This document shows positions 1 through 11,896 of a stretch of DNA of 64,000 nt, one piece after another. The translations under genes were made by a program, and so were the position numbers. Position 1 is the first letter of the stretch, and the number at the start of each line of letters is the position of its first letter. Origin of the DNA: Viola odorata (Eukaryota > Streptophyta > Magnoliopsida > Malpighiales > Violaceae). The stretch covers positions 44,079,105 through 44,143,104 of the forward strand of contig OY829542.1 of NCBI GenBank assembly GCA_963691705.1, in the 5' to 3' direction. The notes under the pieces were generated by a model. That model was not told where the DNA came from. It saw only the letters and a program-made list of their open reading frames with translations, and searched no databases.

Positions 1-157
1 TTTGATGGACCACTCCTCCCCCTATCAAACGACACGACATGCTATGCTTATGATTTTCTTCCAATTTCTCCCTCCCTCCATATCTTGCCAAGATGTTTGG
101 ATACTGTTACATACAATCGGAATTCTGGGTTTTCGATGTCCATCTTGTTAAAATTCT

Positions 158-3100
158 TTACATCCTCGTCGCATTGGTTCGAGTTGCAGAACTCGTAGTA
201 GAGCAAACGGCTTCAACTGATAACTTCTTCAACACATGGGGACATGGGTCAGTCCCTAAGTCATTTTTGGATGCTGCAACCGTGCAACTCTCCTGCCCTA
301 CGCATTTCTGGGAGAGTAAAATAAAATGGAAGGGAAGAGATCAGTATACTATCGCCTCGTGATAAAGTGTATGCAAGGGGAAATAATATTTTTCACAGCA
401 CAAAACCAAAACAGGAAAACTCACCTGCTCTATGATGGAATGTGTGTTTGGAGCGTCGCAAGTTCCCTTCTGAAAACTTCCACAAGTTCCAGAAGGAGTA
501 CCGAAACTGGCAAATTTTATAGCTGATATAGATTGCCCTGTCGCACATTTCAGGCCGACGCTGGCCTCATGTAGTTCTGTAGATGATTGTCCATGGATCT
601 CAGTGTTGTTCTCAATAGCAGGGTGATGTTCATATGCATTAGCACAGACAGTTGTTGTTGATCTCTTTACAAGTGTTACTTTCGTCGCATCACCTCCCAG
701 TTCTTCAAAAACAACCAACAAATTCTGTGTTGGTTTTAACCATGACCTTGGAACATGGTACCTGATATTTTTTTTGCAAAAGGTGTTAAGAAAAAAGGCT
801 TTAAGATGCACAGAGTCAATTTTCTCTTCAAAAAGAAAGGGCTGTACTGAATTCCCAACGCAGTGCAATACTGAGAATCATGCATTTTAAAAGAACAGCA
901 AGATTGAAAAACTGAAAAAAAGAACAGTACCATCTCTGGGTTGGTTGGCCACAATCAAGTTGGCATTTTGAAGTCCTGAATGTGCCAGCATAACTACATC
1001 TACTGCAGTCACCATTAGCATAAACCATCCAATATCTTCCTATGCTTTGTCCATTTATCCACACCTGACCCTTTCCCATGCTGCGCATATCCAAAGCCAA
1101 TGGCTCATTTCCACCAGGTGCATCAAAATAAGTCTGCAAGTTCCAATCCAGAATTTACCTTATGCTTTAACTAGCTGTTTCAATGTGGTTGTCTTTTTTC
1201 ACAAATTACTTACCTTATACCACTTTAGAGGTTGTTGTCCTTGGATAGCTAGGGAACCCTTGAGCCAATCAACAGACAAAGCCTCACTAGGAGATACCAA
1301 ATTCATAGCCTCCCCTTTCAGTCCAACCTGTTTGAATAGGTAATCGTCGGATTAAAACTTCAGCTTCTTTGAGGCATAACACACAGAAAGACAGTACCGA
1401 CCTGGTAGAACCATTTCTGCCATGTCAAGTCTTTCTGTCCCTGGCTAAGGCCTTGCAGTACAACTGGACCAAGCACTCCAGTTTTCCAACTCTCATAATG
1501 CAACCCACCATTCTTAAACAACAAAGAAGTATTATCGTTACTACCCCTATCATGGTACATGGTGGTAGAGTCCCAGTCAAGCATCAATAATCAACTAAAA
1601 TGCGTAGTTACACTTGTATTGAGGTAGAGGCATAGGAAGGGAACTAACCGGTAAACCAATGGCTATGCTGAGTAAGGCAATTCTGTTAGTTCCAGATCGT
1701 AGATTTACTGGTTCGGTAAAGGTAAATTGCCTGTTCTCTCTTGTACCAAAGGCTGATCCTGCAATCACAACACAACATTGCTTTGATTTGGTGATATGGA
1801 AGCCATACCTAGATCACGCGTTAACTAGCAGGGTAACAATTCTACAGCTTCTCCAAAAATATAATATTTTAAGGTGCACCTGAAAACTGTCCGTTGATGA
1901 ACACATGAAGAGCATCGCCTGCTGACTTCACAGAGAGACTAGGCCTTTGTCCACCATGAAGAAATGATTCCGATGGCTTAATGTCAACACTGCAGAGAAT
2001 TGAAAAAGATAATACATGATCCCAAATGGTGGAAATCATTACAGCTAAATGAATTATTTCTTCTGGGAGTGAAATCATAAGTGCAGAATGAACATGGTAT
2101 TGTTTGTTAACCAACTCTCCAGCATCTGGTTCAATTAGAGTTTTCCAGAATTCACTATGTGATCCCAATGCATTGCGCTGCACCTAACTCACCTGGTCAT
2201 GTACCAAAGGTAGTCACTGGTATCTCTAGTGACATTTATCTGCTCCAGGAGTCCAATTGCTGCCAACCTTGAACTGTCCCCTTGCGAAGAAATATCTTCA
2301 TCGTAAGACTCCCAAGAAAGAAACCTAAAACCAGTTGGCAACATTTGCATGTGTGAAGTTTGAACTCGAACCTAGAAAATTACAGCAGAAGTAAGTAACA
2401 GGATATAGAAATAAGGACCGTCATCACTTTCTGAGTTGATTCTATAATTGAAATGGATACTCTCTAAGTCTACTTACCCTTGCGGTGTTGAAGACAGCAT
2501 TTTTACAATCAGGAAGGATACTGATGGACCAAGGAGGTAAACGATAGTGCATGTTATTGAAGATCACCTGAGCAGCTTTCTTGGTATTATAGTTGGCAAG
2601 AAAAGCTGCACAGGCTCCCTTGCCTGAAGAGAATACGTGAGCCTTGAATGTGAAAATATTAAGAGTAGTCATTGTCAAGTATAACATAAAAACTGTTCAA
2701 TTAGGGAAAGGAAATGAACATGTTCGGAAATACAGACCTGCTGATAGGCTCCTAATGGTTTAACACTGGGATCCGAGGAAACCAAAGCGTGTTCACATAA
2801 CTTAATAGCTTTATGAAGCTCTCTCAGATGTCCATATTTGGGCTCCCTGATCAAACCTAAGCCAGTACAATGGTTAGATGCAGATGTAAACTTGAAATCT
2901 ATGTTGATATAAAAAGACACAACATGTACCTTAGAGTTGTGAAGAGAATACTTAACTCAATGTTAAGTTTGAGAAAAAAGATTCATGCTAAGCACTAAAG
3001 AATATTTGATGAAATATGGAACTTGACCATGTGAAGCATAAATAATTGCTACATTAATCAAGTTAACTCAGAATCCAGTTAAGCACGCCTAAAATCCTAA

Positions 3101-5111
3101 TACTTTTAAAGTATCTAAGAAGACTCAAGCCTTCTACCACATGAATAAGCTTAGTGTTTCCTACCATATTCATCTATTGGGGCATCATAATCATAACTGG
3201 TTGTAATGAATGGGCCTCCAGCAGAGCGTCCAAAATTGGTCCCTCCATGGTACTATCCAAATACAAAAGACAAGCTATGTGATTGAATGATAAGTTTAGA
3301 CTGAAATGGCAAGTTGAATCATGAAAAAACAACCAACCATGTAGTAATTGACAAATGAGCCACCCTTCTGTATGAAACGAGAAACAGCAAATGCCAAATC
3401 TTGTACTGGTCTTTGGTGAATTGGGCCACCAAACTCCGCAAACCTGTTTATTTAAATTCAAACAATTAGTTGACATACGGGAATCAGACTAAACTGGTAT
3501 CCAGATTGTGAACTTCAGCTATATTTTTTAAAGTAGTACCAGCCACTCCAAGCCTCAGTCCACATTGTAGGCTTGTAAGGTTTATTGGGAGAGAAAGTAT
3601 CACAGTAAAAACCATTGCATGTATCTATCTGTTGTAAAGATTCAAAAGAGAACAAAATCAGGCTCATCTGGGAAAGCTTCTCATCATCATAGTGAAAAGA
3701 AACATACAAATGCTGGGTTAAAACAAGCATTGAACAGTGAAGGTAAGAGTTGCGTAAACAGAAAGGTCGAGATAGCTCACTATTGGATCAGGGGCATCAT
3801 CTTCCTTGCACATCACCCATGGAACCCCAGTATTCAATCCAACAGCCAATTTTGCAGCCCAATTCATGTATGCATGGCCAGCAGCCCCAAGAACTTTACC
3901 TTCTGGTCCGTACTCATTCTCTATCTACACAAATGAACATGAGAACAAACTTAAAGTACGTAAATGTAAATCGATAAAATATATTAAGAAAAACAGTTTT
4001 AAGGCCTACGTTTGGGGTTCTCTTTTCTGTTCCTTTTTTAGGTAAAAGTTGTTCAATATAAGCCACAGGAACTGTGATATCTCAAGGTTGCATACCTGAG
4101 AAAGAATGATGGGACCGCCTTGGGATGCAAATAGGTTTTCATTTTTCATCATCTGTACAATTTTCTGGGTGAAACCATGCATTGCTGACTTCAACACCAG
4201 AAAAAACACACAGAAGAGAAAGGTAGTCAGTAAAGCCTCATTAGATTTACAGCATCGGTTGAAGCTTGACTTTTATAGAGAGCTAGGTAAGTAGAAAGAG
4301 GAACCTTGAAAGGGCCATTATCTGTTCTGAAGCTGATACCAGGAACATACTTCAACCATACAGGAAATCCCCTGTGACCAAAAAGTGTGTCAAGTCAAAG
4401 CACTCATCTTTACCAAGTTAAAATTCCACATCTATGATCTAACAGCATTTACTAATCAAATGACAAAGAAGTAGCAGACAAACACAATAAAGAAAAAATT
4501 GCAGATACCCAAAATTCCATTCTGCACAGACATAGGGTCCAATGCGGAGATGAAGATAGAGCCCCACTTTCTGGACAGTCTTAATGAACCGTACCAGGTC
4601 GTATCTCCCCTCAAAATTATACTATACAAACAGGAAAACAGAAAAATTACAAGAAGAAACAAAACAAAATAAGTGGAAAGAACATCATACAGACTATAAA
4701 ATTAAGAAGGAGATGGACGAAGTACATTGCCAGGAGAAGGTTCATGCACATTCCAAAAGACGTAAGTGTCAATAACATCCAAGCCTCCATCTTTAGCCTT
4801 CTGTATTAGATCCTCCCACATCTACAAACCCAAAAAAAAAGAACTTTTCAGCAGAGTAACTAAAAATGTCACAAAGAACACAAAAGCTTCCAACTTTGAC
4901 ACAGAATGAAAACAAGAGAGAAAGAAAAGGGGAATACTTCAGGGGTACTTCTGGGATAGTGAATGGAACCGGAGATGAGGATTCTTCTTTGGCCATTGAT
5001 GATAATGGCCTTGCTATCATAGGTCACACTGCACTGGATCATCTTAGAACCCATCAACAAGAACAGGGATAGTAAGATTGTTAACATCTTAGACAAGGAG
5101 GTGGTTCCCAT
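158..5111 (-). CDS. Beta-galactosidase (GH35), 19 exons, complete
   Basis: Secreted plant beta-galactosidase that removes terminal beta-galactose from cell-wall pectin, arabinogalactan or xyloglucan side chains. Exons read by eye, 5' to 3': 5111-4938, 4821-4726, 4621-4509, 4371-4305, 4188-4096, 3924-3781, 3628-3540, 3443-3338, 3252-3165, 2856-2738, 2642-2478, 2371-2193, 1989-1880, 1758-1649, 1512-1402, 1327-1214, 1133-931, 761-425, 307-158. All introns are GT-AG and the coding sum is 2568 nt (855 aa plus stop), the usual length for BGAL3-type enzymes. Residues 1-27 form a signal peptide. The GH35 signature [13 protein letters not shown] spans the exon 5/6 junction, with acid/base Glu185. The nucleophile is Glu254 in [10 protein letters not shown]-terminal SUEL-type galactose-binding lectin domain covers about residues 763-848. 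No frame break is seen. Membership of the BGAL1/BGAL3 group is inferred; the exact orthologue is unresolved. Confidence 0.96.
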
Positions 5112-5253
5112 TAAGTGGAGTGTGGGGGTGTGGAGGGAAATTTTGAAAAGATAAGCGAAATGCAGATGAAGAAGCAGCCGTCTAATTAATAACTGAAGTT
5201 ATCTGATCAATTTAGTTTCTCGTTCTGCACTTCTCTGCTCTACCATTGAGTAT

Positions 5254-5286
5254 GCCAGTGCCAGTGCCAGTGCCAGTGCCAGTGCC
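5254..5286. repeat. Hexanucleotide microsatellite (GCCAGT)5.5
   Basis: Five and a half perfect head-to-tail copies of GCCAGT, 143-175 bp upstream of the BGAL start codon, so in its 5' UTR or core promoter region. It is likely to vary in length between individuals. Confidence 0.9.
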
Positions 5287-6352
5287 GCACCTCAACCAAG
5301 AACAACCCATTTTAAGTATACTCTTTGTTCTTACCAAAAAAAAAATGTTATTTTTTTTATTTTCCTTGAATAATAGACTATTTATTATTTAACCAAGAGA
5401 AGGAAAAAAAGAAGAAAAAGGAGTTGCACAAGTCAAAACTTTTCTTCTTTTGGGGAAGAGTGAGCATTAGTGGTAAAGCATTAGTGAAAAGAAGCTGAGA
5501 GCAATGGCCTGGGTTCAAACTTTTACTATTACTATGACAATAGTATGTTTTACTCATAGACTCATAGTACAAACAAACATTAGTAAAGGCTCCAATTTAA
5601 TTAAAAAGCCTCAACAAAAAGAGTAGCGATTTTTCCTTTTCGTACTATGGTTAGTTGCATTCAACATCCATGTGCAGGAGAATTAATTGAAGCCATAAAT
5701 ATTGATATATGCATTTACTATTTTTCATGTGACAAAAATTGAATCATCACAATCGCATTAATGTTTTTTTTTCCCATTTTCTTTCGGGTCTCGACCAATT
5801 GTCAAGGTCAGCCTAATTAGTTTCTTCTTGATTTTGCAACTCACATCTTGTGCAATTTCGTAATAGTATTCTGTTTATAGGGAGGGAAATAACGGTAAAA
5901 GAATATATTTATTCGAGTTTTGAGTGTAGAGCTGGAAATGAACCGTGATCATTAGTCATTAAAGCCCTTCGACCAAAAATAAGAAATAGATAGATTTTTT
6001 TTTTGGGTTCAATTATTGATAGGCCACTCAGTCCTGTGCTACATTGCTACTGCCCACTACTCTTTGTTTCGACAATGGGCCATTGATTTCTAATAATTAC
6101 GGGTTGGGTTTCCAGCTTTTGTTTCATTTTTACTTTGCTTTTGAATTACGGGTTGCTTGCTGGGCCATTGTATTTGTCACACCCGACCCACTTTTGCTTT
6201 TGCAATTTGCATGAACGTAAATAATATACTCAGAATAAACTCTTCTATTTATTTATGTTAATTATATTCTTTTTTCCTAATATTATCCATCCATATGTAT
6301 TAAATATTCATGATCAGTTGGATAAAGTAAAATTCTTGGCAAAAATCATATA

Positions 6353-6479
6353 ATCCCTCCGGATACTTTTAATTGTTATTTTTCTACTGAAAATTACTGT
6401 ATACTTTACTTGACTTTTTAGTGTTTATGTTATTGAAAATTACTGTTTAAAAGGGACAATTAAAAGTGTTTAGAGGGAG
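6353..6479. mobile_element. Stowaway-like MITE (Tc1/mariner type)
   Basis: A sequence of about 127 bp with imperfect inverted ends: the left end reads CCCTCCGGATACTTTTAATTG, and the right end reads inversely as CTCCCTCTAAACACTTTTAATT. TA dinucleotides flank both sides. CTCCCTC termini with a TA target are the hallmark of Stowaway MITEs. It has no coding capacity. Confidence 0.7.
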
Positions 6480-7652
6480 TATAATGATGGAAATCGGTTG
6501 GTGTGTTAAAGATGTGACAGCTTCGTTTATAGATACAAATGCAGTAGCACAGTACATGGTGGTGGTGGTGACCCAGTAGGCAGTTTGTCGGTGGGAGTTG
6601 CTCCAATTATACAAAATGGCAGTTGGGTCTAACTATTGTCGCCAGTTATGAAATTTAATTGTTTAGGGGGTTCATGCAAAGAGTTTATTGAAATAATTAA
6701 TTATATATTTAATGACAACATTTACCCTTATTAATAAGTATATAATATATATCACTCATGCGTTAGTACTATTAATGATGCATGTGGTGCAAATATAGTA
6801 ACACTTAATAATAATAATTAATAATATTCGCGACGAGATTTTTTTTGAAAGAAAATTATCATTTGGGTATTTCTCCACACAAAAAAGTGATATATATATT
6901 TTGTTACGTTATATGTAATAATTAATATCTTTAAAAGTTAATAATTTTTACTAAAGAGATATGGAGTGATAATACTGATTATGATATTACAAAAATTTCC
7001 CGTAGTAATAGTCAGGCAAGGGAATACCGTCGCGTCTGCCGTTTGTTTCTGGAGCTGGTCCTTAATTAACCATTTGTGTATGAGATTGCGTGCCATTAGG
7101 CTACTAGATATGTGCGTTCCGTGTACGTCGGTGTGAAGGCGCGCGGCTCATCTGTTCGAGACCAAAGATAGAAAATTCAAAATACAGTAGGATTATTAAT
7201 ATATAGGTGACTATCAGACACTGTTCACGCACACCTTTGCTTGGAGGGTAGGACCCCAGGAGTGAGTAGGATCCAATTCCATACCGGCGTATCACGTTTT
7301 CGTTTCTGAAAACATTAATCCCAACTTCTGAATGGGCCAAGATGTTTAGACCCAGTCACTCTGGCATAGGAGCCCAAAAGTTAGCCCTAAAAAAGCCCAG
7401 CAACACTCAGTTTAATCAGTTTTCTGCTTTCACTGAGGCTGACTGTGAGGGAAACAAAACAAAGACGTGTTCAATCTCAATGACTAGGATTAAAAACACA
7501 AAAAATGGATTTTTTTCATGGGGTTGCTGGGACCGGAGATAGCGTTGTTTCTGAAAAAACAGATCTGTCTTTCCAATATATTCTTTGGTGATTGGATTCT
7601 TCAAATTGGTACCAGAATCCCATCGTGCATGAAACAGAACAATTAGCAATGG

Positions 7653-7660
7653 TATAAATA
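7653..7660 (+). promoter_or_regulatory. TATA box upstream of the lectin gene
   Basis: TATAAATA lies 83 bp before an ATG at 7743 that is followed at once by GTAATT, a plausible splice donor. The leader intron implied by this would run to about 8570 and contain the TRIM element. The promoter assignment rests on the TATA match and its position only. Confidence 0.45.
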
Positions 7661-8013
7661 GACAAGCTACATATCCACCTGCATCATGCTCTCAACTTGC
7701 TACACACCTGTACTTGTTCTGCTTCTCCTTATTTGACCAAAAATGGTAATTGATTTTATTTATTCTTCATAAATTAGGATGTATCTATCTGCTGCATTTA
7801 TTCACTCAACCTTTTACGCACTAACTATTAGTATCTACTGCTCTGAATCTAACAACGAGCTTCGTCCAATCCAACTGAAAACAGAACTTGTGCTAATATT
7901 CTGTATCTTTGTTCCACATTCTTTATGCTAAATTTCTGTTGACTTGCACAATATTATTACTGAAATATTCATGAATTATACTTTTCCCATTCCTTTTAAA
8001 TTTATTATTGAGG

Positions 8014-8512
8014 TGTGCGAACCAAAATCCCATATCGGAAAGAAAAGAGAAATAAAGACTAATAGAATGAGACATTTCGTGAAAATTGTGCGGGCTTAAG
8101 TCCAAAGCGGACAGTATCATTCCATTAAGAGACTCGACTAGTTTTTATTTCTCCAACAAATGGTAGCAGAGCCGAAGGTTTGACTGGGCCTGAGTAATGG
8201 GTTTTGATGTGGGTGATACGCTGTGAATCTTCTGGCCGAGCTGGAAAAAGTACAGTGAATCTCCGAGAGGAACTTGAAGTTGGTGGGTCCTGTTGAGGAC
8301 TATGTAGGGCTTCGTTCGAGAGAGAGATTGTCGGGTTCAGATGGTGGGTTTGGTGGTACTTCGAGGGGGAGATTGTTGGGATGTGTGAATATAAGAGGAG
8401 TGGATCTTCTTAATGAAATGAGACCTTTTGTGAAAATCGTACGGGTTCAGGCCCAAAGCGGACAGTATCATTCCATTAAAAAAAATTCGGGTGAATCTTT
8501 ATTTCTCCAACA
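8014..8512 (+). mobile_element. TRIM (terminal-repeat retrotransposon in miniature)
   Basis: Two direct repeats, 8014-8158 and 8374-8512, both end CTCCAACA and share blocks such as GCGGACAGTATCATTCCATT. Directly after the left repeat, TGGTAGCAGAGCC (8161-8173) matches the initiator tRNA-Met primer site, usually TGGTATCAGAGCC. A purine run, GAGGGGGA (8363-8370), lies just before the right repeat. With LTRs of about 140 bp and an internal region of 215 bp lacking any gene, this is the classic TRIM layout. No clear target duplication is seen, and the two LTRs differ clearly, so the copy is old. It lies upstream of the first recognisable lectin exon, probably in a leader intron. Confidence 0.85.
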
Positions 8513-9840
8513 AAATTTATATGCTAAATTCACATATTGGTTTTGATGAAAACATTTTACTTGCACTACGTAGTACATGGTCGCTGCACACGAACAAACA
8601 AGCATCAAAGGATCCCATGTGAACTCAAGGAAGCTGGCGGTCTCGTATGGACCTTGGGGTGGTAGTAGTGGAACGATTTTTTATGATGGGGTTTACACAG
8701 GTGTTCGTGAGATTCATCTAACTCGCTGTGGAGGTTGCGTTTTGATTCGAGTTTGCTACGATCTCGATGGAGAGGCGATATGGGGAAGCAAGCAAGGTGG
8801 AAATAGTGGAATTAGGATGGACAAGGTCAGAACCTAGAACTATATCCTAGTTAACGTGCTTATTTGTTAACGTGGATGTTCATATGTATACCTAATGAAG
8901 ATGGTTTTTTTGAACAGGTTGTTTTTGATTATCCATCAGAGATACTCACGTCACTGGATATTATGGATCAACCATGTTGCGAGGACCTACTGCCATCAAA
9001 TCCCTCACGTTTCACACCAATAAGAAGTATGGGCCATTTGGAGATGAGCAAGGCATTTCCTTCTCATCTGGTTCTAACCTTAATGGGATGATTGTTGGAT
9101 TCCATGGGAGAAAGGGCTGGTTCATAGACAGCATCGGAGTCCATGTGGTGGAAGCTGCACAATCTTGGGGGGCATTACCCCATACTTATGTGTCTTCTGA
9201 CAAGAATCACTTCCCAAATCATGAGGTTCGTATTTTTCAATCAGGAACATATTGACTGACAAGAATTTTCATAGAGCAAGGATATATATGGTATAATTTT
9301 CCTGTCAGGTTGTCCATGGATTGGTGAAAGAACATCAACTGGGATCAGGAGAATGGGGTGGGGTTGGAGGCAGGGACGGATCCAGGAATTATTTTCAGGG
9401 GGGCGGGGGTTTGAGGGTAGCACCCCCGAATTTTTTTGTTGAGTATTTTAAAAGAAAGTCAAGCGAGCTGAACGAAAAAATGAAAAAAATGCTTAAAAGT
9501 ATTTATATCCGTGACTGAATATCTTTTCCAAATGTTTTTTTATTTCTAGTGATTGTTTCCAACAGCAAATGACAAGCAACTTAAGCTGGAAATGCTTTGG
9601 CCCACAAAATTTACATCATCTATTGGTTTTCCCTTATATTCATCCTTGAATGCTGGAGGATTAATGTCTGATGTAGTGCATAACATGAGTTTGGTTAAAA
9701 ACATTTTCACACCATTGCCACATGCTGAAACTCGTTTTAGAAATATTGGACATTTTCGGCACTAGTTTTTCTACAGAGTGCAAAATATAGAAACGTATTG
9801 AGAATTTGAGATGCATTCCAGTAACAAATTACCCACTTAC

Positions 9841-10835
9841 TTAATGGGCAGTCATCCCCAGGAAGTTTACAGTCAGGACAACAACCGTCAAAAGCCATCC
9901 TGCAAATGCCACACGTTTCATCCTGAGCATCCCAAGTCCAAGAAGCAACAGCATGCCGCCTATCAATCACCAACAGAGCAATAATTATAGCTTCTCCAAA
10001 TCAGGAACAATAATTTATATGCCCACTACTAGATGAGCTAGAGAAATAGATGTGAAAAACTAAGACATGGATCACATGATTTATCCCAAGTTCACAACAA
10101 CATAGCAGATTATGAAAGGCAAAGAGGACATACTCTATTTCAAAGTTGTGATAGTCATCCGGATAAAAGATTGGTCAAGAGAAAACTGATTCGTCACATA
10201 ACTCAAAATGTCATGTCACAACAAAAGTATTCAAGCTTAATGCTGAACACTGAAAAGAAGAAGAAGAAAACATACAAAAAGAAACTCTTCTATGGTAATG
10301 AGGTCTCATGTCCAAACATAAGGAAAGGCTAAATGATATGCTCATTAAAGAATACTTGACACGCATTCTGGGTGTAAGGTCACATACAACTCTACATCAG
10401 TAAAAAGCATATCCCATGATTACAAAATCCCAATAAACTGGCTTGCAATTAAAGCAGAGGTTAATTCTACAAAACCGTTACGAACTTACGCTCATGCATA
10501 AGAGACTTTAGTGTTTTTAAGAACAGCATCAGGAAGGATATCCAGACATAAAATGTATATATTAACTCAGGAACCCTAACTTAAAGCACATAATTCTCTC
10601 AAGTCTCAACTCCTAATTGAATTCATCACGTTTTTTTAAAACAATTGCATCGAACCACACAATGAAGTTTTCAAAAGGAATGTAGCTGGCAATAAAGGTT
10701 GAGATTTTCAGTTATAATAAATCAGTAAATTCAATAAAGACAACAATTTTTACAAAAATATGAACATCCCATATAGGAGAAAATAAACAGAGAACCACTT
10801 TTATGATTAAGGATACGCAAGAGCTTGACCTTCAT
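9841..10835 (-). pseudogene. APC11: APC11 (anaphase-promoting complex RING subunit) fragment, exons 1-2
   Basis: Exon 1 (10835-10816) encodes MKVKLLR. Exon 2 (9959-9841) encodes HAVASWTWDAQDETC followed by GICRMAFDGCCPDC and GDDCPL, which is the N-terminal half of the RING-H2 finger of APC11, the catalytic RING subunit of the anaphase-promoting ubiquitin ligase. Exon 2 ends in a good donor, GTAAGT, but the last exon with the remaining zinc ligands is absent. The exon 1 donor appears to have lost one base, and the Trp normally preceding HAV is Arg here. The 856-bp intron is retained, so the piece came from genomic DNA rather than a spliced RNA. It lies inside the hAT-type element in reverse orientation to the lectin gene. 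It cannot make a working APC11. Confidence 0.9.
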
Positions 10836-11054
10836 GATATCCTCCTGCAGAGCCAAAACAGATGTTTCACAGCGATAAACAATCAACACATGTACAATAC
10901 ATCTCAACATAAAAACAAACAAAAAACCGAAACTTTGCAAAAAAATTATATCAAAAAATGCAGAAGAAAAAGCATATTCGATTTTGAAATGCAGGGGATT
11001 TGGGAAATGAGGAAATTATGAGCTCCAAAAAACAAAAAATTAAAAAGAGGGGTT

Positions 11055-11123
11055 TGAACCCAACATGAATCAAATATGCAACCTTTTGATTTGGAGTTAA
11101 GAGCACCATTGCGCCACGGATCA
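11055..11123 (-). pseudogene. tRNA-Trp(CCA) pseudogene inside the hAT-type element
   Basis: Read on the minus strand, the segment follows the plant tRNA-Trp order: GATCCGTGGCGCAATGGT (acceptor and D arm), ACTCCAAATC (anticodon loop with CCA kept), GGTTGCAT, TTTGATTCATG and the end GGGTTCA. It is about 3 nt short in the D/anticodon region, and the other differences are mostly C-to-T or G-to-A. A TCTTTTT tract, a Pol III terminator, follows directly. The tRNA identity is from memory of the plant family sequence. It lies 220 bp upstream of the APC11 ATG on the same strand and may have been captured together with it. Confidence 0.8.
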
Positions 11124-11896
11124 TATTGAATGATAAGGTGAAATTTAATTAAACATTGAAGGTAAATGTTTTTTATTGATTGGGCCGCCCACTTTGGCTA
11201 TGGGCTAGATCCGTCCCTGGTTGGAAGGAATCCATGGGATGATGGAACATTCAGTGGGATAAAGAAGATCTTCTAGACAAACGGAGAAGCCATATACTGT
11301 ATTCAAACAGAGTACGATAGAAATGGGCAATCCACTTGGTCGACTAGGCATGGGGGTGCAAGTGAAGGAAGCTCTCATACGGTAACTAATTCATTTCATT
11401 AGTACTTATGGATTCTTATTTTTCAAAAATTCATTTCATTACTACTTTTCGTTTGGTAAATGAGTTGCAGATCAAATTTGAATACCCACATGAAATCCTG
11501 ACAAGCACTTGTGGTTATTACGGGTACATCAGCGGTGGGGATGAAGGCAGCAAGGGTGGTGTCATAAAATCTCTTACTTTCTATACCAATAAAGGCAAGT
11601 ATGGACCATATGGGGAGGAAACGGGTACTTTTTTCAGTTCCACAAAGACTGACGGGAAGATTGTTGGGTTCTACGGGAAGAGCGGAAGCTACTTGAATGC
11701 AATTGGAGTCCATTTGCAGCCATGACCATAGTTGGGTCAGCAACCGCAAGGAGAACGAGCAGGCGGTGTCAGAATGATCGTAAACAAGTTCTTCAACTAA
11801 AAATCACCTGCCTTTCTTTATGCTACCTATGCCCAACTTCAACTAAAAACTGTGTACTCTGCTTCTGTTAATCCTTGTTGCCTATAATTTACTCTA

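Larger units (their letters stand above)
5112..7652. other. Intergenic region between the divergent BGAL and lectin genes
   Basis: This must hold the BGAL promoter (reading leftwards) and the lectin promoter (reading rightwards). It contains a GCCAGT microsatellite, a Stowaway-like MITE and AT-rich DNA. No convincing coding region is visible; the short open frames lack domain character. Confidence 0.7.
9371..11219. mobile_element. hAT-type non-autonomous transposon carrying host gene fragments
   Basis: Inverted ends CAGGGACGGATC and GATCCGTCCCTG bound 1849 bp. The flanks show an 8-bp target duplication with one mismatch, GTTGGAGG (9363-9370) and GTTGGAAG (11220-11227, counting the shared G). 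CAGGG-type ends with 8-bp duplications are typical of hAT elements. No transposase is present. Instead the body carries APC11 exons 1-2 with their intron and a tRNA-Trp relic, all on the minus strand. The insertion splits the second jacalin domain exactly within its GG-rich start. The part at 9430-9830 contains no recognisable gene and may be APC11 intron sequence. Confidence 0.87.
8577..11725 (+). pseudogene. Jacalin-related mannose-binding lectin, two domains, disrupted
   Basis: Decayed carbohydrate-binding lectin gene of the jacalin family. Exons: 8577-8825 (contains GPWGGSSGTIFYDGV), 8918-9225, 9309-9370 continued at 11221-11381, and 11471-11725 (ends GVHLQP then TGA). Introns are GT-AG. 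Domain 1 carries the GPWGG start and a GWFIDSIGVHVV end. Domain 2 starts GEWGGVGG and ends KSGSYLNAIGVHLQP. Three lesions are visible: a one-base loss near 8956-8960 shifts frame between EILTS and GYYGS; a hAT-type element interrupts domain 2 after GGVGG; and an in-frame TAG follows KKIF near 11276. An extra first exon consisting of the ATG at 7743 is possible. A functional product is not expected unless the one-base loss is a sequencing error and the element and stop are spliced around. Confidence 0.88.

Noticed and set aside
2442..2920. Separate small minus-strand genes
   Set aside because: They are exons 10 and 11 of the beta-galactosidase read through into introns.
5378..5572. 64-codon minus frame upstream of BGAL
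   Set aside because: No similarity recognised; composition driven by T and A runs.
9553..9765. 70-codon frame considered as a transposase remnant of the hAT-type element
   Set aside because: No hAT transposase motif is visible, and it fits better as APC11 intron sequence next to exon 2.
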